Source: Candidatus Zambryskiibacteriota bacterium (GTDB lineage Bacteria > Patescibacteriota > Minisyncoccia > Phycocordibacterales > Zambryskibacteraceae). Taken from it: 45,875 bases of DNA. Where the stretch lies: positions 1 through 45,875 of the forward strand of contig JACPAD010000002.1 of the NCBI GenBank assembly GCA_016180955.1. Reading direction: 5' to 3'. The notes under the pieces were generated by a model. That model did not search any database. It saw nothing but the letters and a program-made list of their open reading frames with translations, and had not been told where the DNA came from. Every line of letters starts with the position of its first letter. The first letter of the stretch is position 1. Position numbers and translations under genes: made by a program. Of this stretch, positions 30,227 to 37,191 are shown piece after piece.

Positions 30227-30808
30227 CTAATTCAGGGGTTCTCTATAAGGGTCTTTTCCTTCAGGATATCTGTAATCCGGTACGGGCATAGATAATTTCG
30301 GTTTCTCCGGCTTCGGCAGCTCGACTTCTGCCTTTGATTCTACATGGGGCACATCGTGGACTATTTCTCCCGACTCAACCATGGGGAGATTAGCGGGAAG
30401 AACCTCCGGAACCGTTGATTTCTGCTGCTCGGCTCTTTGGGATAATTCTTTCAGAGCATCTTCTTTTGTTTCTTGAGTTATGACAATGGGCCTTTCTGTC
30501 GTTACAACTCCCAATTCTTTGTATTTGCTGAAAATATTTTCCTGCAGATCTGCTTTGAGTGAAGAAAGTTCCTCATTTTTTTCACCACTTATTTCCGCGA
30601 TTTTCTGTATTGCCGTATCGAGTGTTTGTAGTCCGTACATTGCATAAAGAATTTCACTATCAGCAAGATTTATCTGTTCTTCTGGTAAGCCGTATTTTTC
30701 CAAGTTTGCAGATATAAATTCAGTTGTCTCATTAGACATAATAAAGTTCTGTGCTTCTTCTGGAAGTTTTTTGTAAGCCGCTTGCTGTTGTTCGCGTGAG
30801 TAGGTCAT
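30227..30808 (-). CDS. Secretion-operon cytosolic protein, unknown
   Basis: 193 residues. Helical N-terminal part (QQAAYKKLPEEAQNFIMSNET, EEQINLADSEILYAMYGLQTL, AIQKIAEISGEKNEELSSLK) and a Pro-rich, Glu-rich C-terminal tail (LPKPEKPKLSMPVPDYRYP). No signal or membrane segment. It starts 1 nt after the VirB6-like stop, so it is co-expressed. Family not recognised. Confidence 0.72.
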   Translation of the reverse strand: MTYSREQQQAAYKKLPEEAQNFIMSNETTEFISANLEKYGLPEEQINLADSEILYAMYGLQTLDTAIQKIAEISGEKNEELSSLKADLQENIFSKYKELGVVTTERPIVITQETKEDALKELSQRAEQQKSTVPEVLPANLPMVESGEIVHDVPHVESKAEVELPKPEKPKLSMPVPDYRYPEGKDPYREPLN

Positions 30809-30809
30809 G

Positions 30810-33137
30810 TTATGAGAAGTCTACTACGCCGGTATTAGCATCCCTCAACCAATCTCCGGTTGCTGTGCCAGCGGGGAATGTTACAAGAAGTAATGTGCGA
30901 AGAGTCTGAATATTTGCCGTGTTCATTTCTGTGGCCATCCTCTTTAACACATTTGGAGTATAAGCCCCTAGTACTATCGGGTTAGTCATGGTAGGCATAC
31001 CTAGGGCGGTTATTTCTTTTGGACTGAACTTGCGCAACTCATCTTGAGCTACAGCGGCATTGCCTGCAGCAATAGCAGTATCGAGCGGCTCTCTCCTAAC
31101 AGCCTTAAACTCATCTTTTTGTCTTCTTGTGAACTTGTTGCTCTTATTAATGGCTTCAACTTGACCTCCGCGTAATTGACCCACAAAGTCTTGGTCTGTC
31201 AGATATGCCGGGTTAATCATCTCAAGTTCTGGGTCTGACAAGGCCTTAATGTCTGCAGCTACTGCAGCTGCGCCTGCTCCACCTACAGCCATAGCGGCAT
31301 TAATCGTATTAAATCTCCTTGCCTTAAGTGTGTCTTTCTCTGTCTCAGAAATTTTGTCACTCTTGTTAAGAGCCTCGAGCTGTTTGACGCTAAGAGCATT
31401 TGCAAATGCCTGGCTCTCAAGCAATTTCCTGTTTGAGTCAACAATAGCTTCAATTTCCTTATCCGACATCTTTGCCATAGCCTTTTCCATTGCAGTAACA
31501 GCGCCGGCCGGAGCTCCAAGAGTTGCACCCGCGATAATATCGAGCTCGTTTTGTGCAGCCCTTCCTCTTTCTTGTCTCTTTTTATGTGCCTCTGTACCCG
31601 GTCTCTCAAAGAACTCTTCCACCGCTTTTCTTTCGGCTTCAATGCCGCCTTGTTGAGCTTGGCCAGCTTCAAGCCCAACTCCGGCTAATATGCCGCCTAC
31701 ACGAGAACCGCGAACATCAAACGACGCTTTTCTGGTTTTATCTGCGGCAGCAAGAGTGAGTCGAGCCATCGCACTATCAGGAGACCTTGCTTCAAGTCTC
31801 TTGTAGAGTTTGCTTTCTTTGAAAACTTCAGCTGCTCCACCCAAGCCGTATCTGCCTGCTCGTGCGGCTAGTCCAAATGTTGCACCTCCTGCTACTGTAC
31901 CCGTCGCCCAACTGGTAAGTTTGCCGATGCCACCGCCGGCTTTGTTGGCCCACTCTTTGGCAATCATGAGAGAGGCAATCAAAAGCACGATAACAATAAT
32001 GAAGTTAATGAGCATGATGAATGCTCCGCTGTTGATTGTACCGCCCACCACACTTGCCAATCCGCCAAGCCCCGCTTCAGAGCCGACCGCTGTTGTTCCG
32101 GCACCGAATGATTTTGTAACACCGCTTAAGATGCTAAGTGTTACCCACGTTAGCATAAAGTAAATGGGCGCAAAGAATGACTGCCCCAAGAGAGCGTCTA
32201 CCCACTGCTTTCTGTATTTTTCTATACCCGTGCCACTAGGAAGAATATAGGCAACGAATGCTATCGGCGAGAGAACTAAAACCAATATTAATATGACGTA
32301 ACGGATAATAAATAGGAGCGCTACAGCGAAAAATACGAAGGCCGCGATAAGAAGCATAATCGAACCAAAGACTCCTATGGTAATGATAGTGGTAGAGTTT
32401 AGATTTGGCGCTTCGTAAAGCGTCTGCAGGTTGAGGTGTTGCATGAAAGCGTTCGAAAGTCCTTTCTGCTCTGTCCAGTTGGCGTCAATACTTAGCGCTT
32501 CCGGCGCTATGGCATCGTAGAAGGTCAGAGCTAAAACATTTGAAATGTCGATAACCACTCTGGTAAAGAACAAGCTGAAGTTTATGAGAATGGCGACAGT
32601 CACCACCTTTACAATCAGTTTCTGATTGTCTTGGCTGGCGCCGATAATCTGCCTGATAGCGGCATAAAGGAGCACGAAGATGAAGCCCATGTTGGCGATA
32701 TCGCGCACTACTTTCCATGTTTCGCTTATGGTGGTGAGACTGGCGTAGTTTTCTGAAACTTTGACCACGGTGTAAAATACGGCGCCATTTAGAACAATAG
32801 CGGCAAGGCCGGTCAGATAGCTGGTCAATGTCAATATGAATGTTGCCAATCTCTTCAGTACCCACTCGACAACAGAGTTAGCAGCGTCATCAATACCTGC
32901 AGATAAGGTAGATTGTAGCGGTGCTTGGTTCAGAAAATCACCCAGAGTCTTGCCTTCACATGGAGCGTTCGTTGGAACATCCGGTATTGTTCCATTTGGG
33001 AATGGTACATATTCACACGGCTCATTAGGATTTTCTGGAGACGCATGCACTGTCTGCAGCAAAAGCAGGCCGTTCACTCCGAAAACAATTACGGAAGTCA
33101 GAAGAATTTTAGAGATGCGCGGGAAATACTTTTTCAT
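30810..33137 (-). CDS. VirB6/TrbL-like channel protein with long C-terminal tail
   Basis: 775 residues from MKKYFPRISK. Signal peptide or first helix, a short extracytoplasmic part with two Cys, then seven or so membrane helices (about 85-415, e.g. LTSYLTGLAAIVLNGAVFYTV, FIIRYVILILVLVLSPIAFV) as in VirB6. A 350-residue cytosolic Ala-rich helical tail has two similar units (VKQLEALNKSDKISETEKD and GQVEAINKSNKFTRRQKDE). VirB6 proteins form the inner-membrane channel of T4SS. The ATG at 33137 overlaps the upstream stop as ATGA; an ATG at 33146 is also in frame. Confidence 0.85.
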   Translation of the reverse strand: MKKYFPRISKILLTSVIVFGVNGLLLLQTVHASPENPNEPCEYVPFPNGTIPDVPTNAPCEGKTLGDFLNQAPLQSTLSAGIDDAANSVVEWVLKRLATFILTLTSYLTGLAAIVLNGAVFYTVVKVSENYASLTTISETWKVVRDIANMGFIFVLLYAAIRQIIGASQDNQKLIVKVVTVAILINFSLFFTRVVIDISNVLALTFYDAIAPEALSIDANWTEQKGLSNAFMQHLNLQTLYEAPNLNSTTIITIGVFGSIMLLIAAFVFFAVALLFIIRYVILILVLVLSPIAFVAYILPSGTGIEKYRKQWVDALLGQSFFAPIYFMLTWVTLSILSGVTKSFGAGTTAVGSEAGLGGLASVVGGTINSGAFIMLINFIIVIVLLIASLMIAKEWANKAGGGIGKLTSWATGTVAGGATFGLAARAGRYGLGGAAEVFKESKLYKRLEARSPDSAMARLTLAAADKTRKASFDVRGSRVGGILAGVGLEAGQAQQGGIEAERKAVEEFFERPGTEAHKKRQERGRAAQNELDIIAGATLGAPAGAVTAMEKAMAKMSDKEIEAIVDSNRKLLESQAFANALSVKQLEALNKSDKISETEKDTLKARRFNTINAAMAVGGAGAAAVAADIKALSDPELEMINPAYLTDQDFVGQLRGGQVEAINKSNKFTRRQKDEFKAVRREPLDTAIAAGNAAVAQDELRKFSPKEITALGMPTMTNPIVLGAYTPNVLKRMATEMNTANIQTLRTLLLVTFPAGTATGDWLRDANTGVVDFS

Positions 33138-34894
33138 TGGGTGCATGGGAAAGCTTCATCAAGACGGCCTTCATCGCCGGGATTGTCTATCAGGAATCGC
33201 TCAATCTCTTCTGGAGTAGCACAGATATTATTTTCCTCAAGTTCTTCGGTTGTACACGGGAAAGCTTCTGGAATTCTACCTTCATCACCGGGGTTATTTA
33301 TGAGAAATTGTTCGACTTCTTCCGGCGTAGCACAAATATTGTTTTCTTCCAACTCCTCAAGCGTTACTTCAGGAGGCGGTTCTTCAGGCACTACCACATT
33401 ATCCACCGCCCGAATATTTGGTCTGCCACAGTCCCCGAATTTGTTCTTGATGTCTTGGAAGAAAGAGATGTTGTCCGTTACATATTTCTTAAGATTATCT
33501 ATACCCCCTCCACCATTGCCGATTTTTGCCAAGTCAAGATCGTTGCCGTCTCCGGCGAGAGAATCAACCACCTTACCTATATAATTGGCTAATCTATTTG
33601 TGCCAATTTCTATTTCATCGAAATATGGCGCACGATAGTTCTGGATAGCGGCCAATACTGCTTCAACGGAAGAATTTACTTCGCTCGCTCTGTTTGCCCA
33701 TAGCTCAGCATCGGCTTTATTCTTGAAGTTTTCTCCGTCCGATTCAAGTTGGTTGGCATGCGTATTGATAAATGTTTCGAAATCTTGCAGAGCAAAGAGC
33801 GATAAGTTGATTGCTTGGCAAACCGGCACGAAATACGGAGAACTTACGACAGCACTTGAAACAACACATCCTACAGCCGGATTTCCTCCATGATAACAAA
33901 TATCATTGTTGCTCTCCAACAAATTGTCTCTGTCTGCGTCATAGCCGTCCGGTATTCTATCCCCATCAACATCAATGGCGCTGGCCCGGCTACTGGTATT
34001 GGTGCCTAGTTTAGAACTTTTAGAACTCCCACTAGAGCCGCTTGCAAAGAGTCCCTGGGAACCGAAGACATAGCGGTTGAGAAGTCCGGAAGCGAAGGCG
34101 CTGATAAGCTGGTCGATACTTTGAGCCGATATTAATTTTTCCAATCCCGAGCCCAAGGCTTTGTCTAATTGAGTTTTGATTGTTTGCCCGGGTGTCACAA
34201 CTTGTTTGGCCCCGATGCAATCTTTCGTACCCGTTTCATTATTGAGAACCTCAGTTCCTAGACATTTTTCAAAGGAAAGAAAACCGCTGTTCCAGTTTAA
34301 CTGCTCTCTTTTTAGATGGGCTGCACTAGCAATTCTCGAATCCAATTCGACCTGGGCGTCTAAGAAAGCGCCATAGGGGTTATTTGAGCTGTTCTGGGTC
34401 ATGGAGAACCACGCATCCCAGCCGCCTTGGTCAAAGTCGTTGTAGAAAGCGTCGATATTGGCGACTGCGTCAGTCAAGGTGCACTGGAATTGTCTTCTCT
34501 GAAGGTACTGTTTCTGAAGAGCGAGCCGAATCTGCGTTTGAAACGGCGAACAGAGGAAATTCAGGTCGCTGCCGGCAATGAAATCGCCGGCAATTCCGTC
34601 AGCCAAGTCCGTGAAATATTGTTTGGGATTAGTAACATAAGCCGGGTTACCGTCAAATCCACTTTGAGCCCAGTTGACGGTTGAGCGTACCATATCGTCA
34701 ATCATTTTCTGTGCCACCTGCCGACCGATTTTTTCATATAAATATTGGAGAATCTGAGGAATACTTTCCAAGTTAAGATCCCCAATGCCAAATAAAGCAT
34801 CAGCTTTTTTGGCTTGGTGTGGGAGATAAAAGAACGGAGTAACTACGGATAGAATTAAGATAAATGTCAGAAATTTCTTAGTCATAGTGTTCAT
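33134..34894 (-). CDS. Large secreted protein with C-terminal tandem 37-residue repeats
   Basis: 586 residues. Signal peptide (KFLTFILILSVVTPFFYLP), a helical body, a Ser-rich linker, a calcium-binding thrombospondin-type-3-like motif DVDGDRIPDGYDADRDN, further helices, and two near-identical C-terminal units of 37 residues (ELEENNICATPEE, FLINNPGDEGR, EAFPCT), each with two Cys. It precedes the VirB6-like gene in the operon and follows the membrane protein by a 4-nt ATGA overlap, so it may be the surface or pilus-tip part of the machine. No known family recognised. Confidence 0.8.
   Translation of the reverse strand: MNTMTKKFLTFILILSVVTPFFYLPHQAKKADALFGIGDLNLESIPQILQYLYEKIGRQVAQKMIDDMVRSTVNWAQSGFDGNPAYVTNPKQYFTDLADGIAGDFIAGSDLNFLCSPFQTQIRLALQKQYLQRRQFQCTLTDAVANIDAFYNDFDQGGWDAWFSMTQNSSNNPYGAFLDAQVELDSRIASAAHLKREQLNWNSGFLSFEKCLGTEVLNNETGTKDCIGAKQVVTPGQTIKTQLDKALGSGLEKLISAQSIDQLISAFASGLLNRYVFGSQGLFASGSSGSSKSSKLGTNTSSRASAIDVDGDRIPDGYDADRDNLLESNNDICYHGGNPAVGCVVSSAVVSSPYFVPVCQAINLSLFALQDFETFINTHANQLESDGENFKNKADAELWANRASEVNSSVEAVLAAIQNYRAPYFDEIEIGTNRLANYIGKVVDSLAGDGNDLDLAKIGNGGGGIDNLKKYVTDNISFFQDIKNKFGDCGRPNIRAVDNVVVPEEPPPEVTLEELEENNICATPEEVEQFLINNPGDEGRIPEAFPCTTEELEENNICATPEEIERFLIDNPGDEGRLDEAFPCTQ
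33137..33360. repeat. 111-bp tandem repeat at the end of the secreted protein gene
   Basis: Two consecutive units, each coding ELEENNICATPEE...NPGDEGR...EAFPCT. Silent and conservative differences (V/I, Q/R, N/D, IP/LD) show that they are not a very recent duplication. Confidence 0.85.
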
Positions 34895-35643
34895 ATGCCA
34901 GCTTCTGTAAGTTTTCGGCTGATTTCTGACAAGATCGCTACTTCCCTATTCGTACTGTTGCTAAGAGAAATTAATCCGGCGAATGCTTTGGCTGAATCTG
35001 TTTCGGTGTTAGCAATCGCTTTCATAGACTCGGTATTTAGCAAATAGGTATTGATTAACTCTACATGCAGTGTGGCAAGCGCTGATGGCACAACCATGTT
35101 CTTCAGCTTTGAAGCCGTATCGCTGTATATTGTGCTAGTGTCTGATGTCAGGGAGTAAAGGGTTGAATCGAGAACACCTATTTCTATTCCACTGTATTTT
35201 TTCTGGATACTCTCACTATATTTTTGGTGTATTTTGATAATCTCGTCCGCATACTTCTGGAAGCTTTCTTTACTATCAGAGACAATGTTGAGGTCTGTAG
35301 AATTTATAATTTGCGCTGTAGTCAAGCCAGGAATCCCATCTATGTATTTTTCTGCTAAGGTAGCTATTGTCTCCTCGGAGGATTGGCCGCTGGTAGCCAG
35401 GTCGACATACTCAAGAATTAGTTGCTGTCCCAAAAGATCTGTTTTTGGCAGCGATTTTACCGCCGTGGCGACCGCATTGCTCTCTGGTTTTAGGAAATAA
35501 TCCAGAAGTCCGTCTTCTTTCGCGCTTGGCTCAACAAGTGTCAGTTCGTAATTGACGGTCGCGCCATCACTCAAGCGAATCCAAAGAGCGCTTCCGATAA
35601 GAAAGATAGAAACAAAGAGCGCCAAATTAATCCGGGCGTGCAT
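34891..35643 (-). CDS. Membrane-anchored protein, first gene of the secretion operon
   Basis: 250 residues from MHARINLALFVSIFLIGSAL, a signal anchor. The exported part is Ser/Thr-rich and helical (ESFQKYADEIIKIHQKYSESIQKKYSG, LINTYLLNTESMKAIANTE). Start chosen at 35643 because TATAAT (35655-35650) ends 6 nt upstream, inside the 3' end of rsmA; the longer frame would begin within rsmA. This seems to be the main promoter of the 12-kb operon. Function unknown. Confidence 0.75.
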   Translation of the reverse strand: MHARINLALFVSIFLIGSALWIRLSDGATVNYELTLVEPSAKEDGLLDYFLKPESNAVATAVKSLPKTDLLGQQLILEYVDLATSGQSSEETIATLAEKYIDGIPGLTTAQIINSTDLNIVSDSKESFQKYADEIIKIHQKYSESIQKKYSGIEIGVLDSTLYSLTSDTSTIYSDTASKLKNMVVPSALATLHVELINTYLLNTESMKAIANTETDSAKAFAGLISLSNSTNREVAILSEISRKLTEAGI

Positions 35644-35650
35644 GCCCAAA

Positions 35651-36469
35651 TTATAACAGAGAAATTGCCAATTTTTGCCACATTTCGGGGGAAATCTCCT
35701 CGGCGCGGGCATTTTCACTCAAATTAAGCATCTCAAATGTCTTTTTAATCCGGTTTTTGTCAAAAATAACGCCGAGATTTGAAGAAAGTTTCTTCCTTTT
35801 TGATTGAAACCCCGCTTTTACAAGCTTAAAAAATTTCTCCTCACTTGGAAGCTCAACCTCCAAGTTGTTATTCTTAGGCGTATTTTGAAAGAAATCTTTG
35901 GAAATCCTGTCAATTTTAATAATGGCCGAATCTACCTTTGGTGCGGGTACAAAAGAGCCGGCTCTGACAGTCTCGACATACCGTGGGGTCCCATAAGCTT
36001 TAACAGATATAGACAAAATACTTTCTTTCTGGTTTTGGGCTACTATTCTTTGTGCTACCTCTTTTTGCACCAGGAGCACCAAGCTCTCTGGCTGGTATTC
36101 AGATGATAAAAATTTTTCGAGGATGGCGCCGGTAATGTTATAGGGAATGTTTGCCACTAGCTTATAGGTGCTAGGTTCTAGCTGATAGTTTTTAAAATCA
36201 AAATCCAGAATATCATCGTGAATTAAATTCAATTGCCCGGATGAAATTTCTTTGTGAAATTTGTCTCTTAAAAATTCGTAAAGTTCGTCATCTTTTTCTA
36301 CCGCCGTCACCTCTGCTCCCGTTTGCAAAAGTTTTTCCGTCAAAACTCCCCGCCCCGGCCCGATTTCAAGAATCAAATCTTCAGGCGAAATTTTCCCCGC
36401 CTCAATAATCTTATTGAGTGCTCTCTCGCTTCTCAAAAAATGCTGCCCCAAAGATTTTTTAACCCGCAT
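35651..36469 (-). CDS. rsmA: 16S rRNA dimethyladenosine transferase RsmA (KsgA)
   Basis: 272 residues from MRVKKSLGQHFLRSE. SAM motif I EIGPGRGVLTEKL, the acidic KDDEL motif II, motif IV NIPYNITG, and the FVPAPKVDSAIIKI segment identify KsgA, which dimethylates two adenines in helix 45. Between the catalytic core and the C-terminal helices (FFKLVKAGFQSKRKKL) lies PKNNNLEVELPSEE, encoded by a REP hairpin plus flank. The ATG overlaps the end of the transposase gene by 11 nt. Confidence 0.95.
   Translation of the reverse strand: MRVKKSLGQHFLRSERALNKIIEAGKISPEDLILEIGPGRGVLTEKLLQTGAEVTAVEKDDELYEFLRDKFHKEISSGQLNLIHDDILDFDFKNYQLEPSTYKLVANIPYNITGAILEKFLSSEYQPESLVLLVQKEVAQRIVAQNQKESILSISVKAYGTPRYVETVRAGSFVPAPKVDSAIIKIDRISKDFFQNTPKNNNLEVELPSEEKFFKLVKAGFQSKRKKLSSNLGVIFDKNRIKKTFEMLNLSENARAEEISPEMWQKLAISLL
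35843..35887. repeat. REP hairpin inside rsmA
   Basis: The hairpin TTGGAAGCTCAACCTCCAA (with one more pair on each side) followed by TGTTATTCTTAGGCGTATTTT; it matches the copy at 36474-36518 over 45 nt with three or four differences. Coding strand reads PKNNNLEVELPS in frame. Confidence 0.85.
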
Positions 36470-37145
36470 ATATACTTGGAAGCTCAACCTCCAAGTTGTT
36501 ATTTTTAGGTATATTTTCAAGTTCAATTACCACGTCTGCTCTCTTTTTTAAAATAGCTTTCAATGTACTTTCCGCAAATTTCTCAAATTCTTCTCTTGAT
36601 TTAAATTGTCCCAGTAACATTTCTTTTGAGCAAATGCTTGGATAAGCGTCGTCCATATATTCGCCCCAGCTAGAAAGGAAGAAGTTCTTACCCTCTTTTA
36701 ACTTATGAACTTTATAATTTAAATTTACATACACGCCCGCATGTAGCAGGTATTCGTTAGAACTAATATGGTTGGCCTTAAATCTCCCTTGAAACAACGC
36801 CCCGCTTCTCAAGTGTTTTTCATTAAAATATTTTGTGAACCCGGTGCCAAGCCGGTGCATAAACTTTTCAATGCCACGTTCTGCGACTTGCGTGAGAATA
36901 AAGTGGAAATGGTTGGGGTTTAGACAATAAGCTACGAATTCTATCAGCGGTCTGACAGGCTTATCAGACTTATCAAAAGATTTTTCATAAATACTGCCAA
37001 TTGGTTCAACTGTATTAAACTCCACCATACTATGGAAAAATCTTTCTAAATCATTTCTATCAGAAAATATAGACCTTTTATCTACTCCTCTATTGTAAAT
37101 ATGATAAAGTTCCCTCTCTACGAATGGCACCTTTCTTATACTCAT
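36459..37145 (-). CDS. REP-associated Y1 (HUH) transposase, RAYT/TnpA_REP
   Basis: 228 residues. ELYHIYNRGVDKRSIFSD (conserved N-terminus), LIEFVAYCLNPNHFHFILTQ with the HUH metal pair His-Phe-His, and KYFNEKHLRSGALFQGRFKA typical of the transposase-17/Y1 family. The catalytic Tyr is expected in the helix after the HUH; VYVNLNYK (about residues 125-132) offers candidates. The enzyme acts on single-stranded DNA hairpins. It is flanked by REP hairpins; the 3' one encodes its C-terminal NNNLEVELPS. TAAGAT (37157-37152) ends 6 nt before the ATG. Confidence 0.93.
   Translation of the reverse strand: MSIRKVPFVERELYHIYNRGVDKRSIFSDRNDLERFFHSMVEFNTVEPIGSIYEKSFDKSDKPVRPLIEFVAYCLNPNHFHFILTQVAERGIEKFMHRLGTGFTKYFNEKHLRSGALFQGRFKANHISSNEYLLHAGVYVNLNYKVHKLKEGKNFFLSSWGEYMDDAYPSICSKEMLLGQFKSREEFEKFAESTLKAILKKRADVVIELENIPKNNNLEVELPSIYAG
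36474..36518. repeat. REP hairpin at the 3' end of the RAYT gene
   Basis: Hairpin core TTGGAAGCTCAACCTCCAA followed by TGTTATTTTTAGGTATATTTT. It lies within the last codons of the transposase and 5 nt from the rsmA start. Confidence 0.88.
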
Positions 37146-37166
37146 GGCAACATCTTACCACTTCTT

Positions 37167-37189
37167 ACTTGGAAGCTCAACCTCCAAGT
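37167..37189. repeat. REP hairpin upstream of the RAYT gene
   Basis: The same 23 nt (core TTGGAAGCTCAACCTCCAA, 7-bp outer stem) as at 36474 and 35843, without the TGTTATT extension. It starts 2 nt after the uvrD stop codon. Confidence 0.88.
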
Positions 37190-37191
37190 GG

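Larger units (their letters stand above)
36474..37189. mobile_element. RAYT-REP element between uvrD and rsmA
   Basis: One Y1 transposase gene bounded by two identical 23-nt REP hairpins in the same orientation (36474-36496 and 37167-37189). The left end runs into rsmA, the right end starts 2 nt after the uvrD stop. Confidence 0.8.

Noticed and set aside
33137-33360. CRISPR-like direct repeats
   Set aside because: The two 111-bp units are contiguous, in frame and code for a protein repeat; there are no spacers. No CRISPR array or cas gene is seen in the window.
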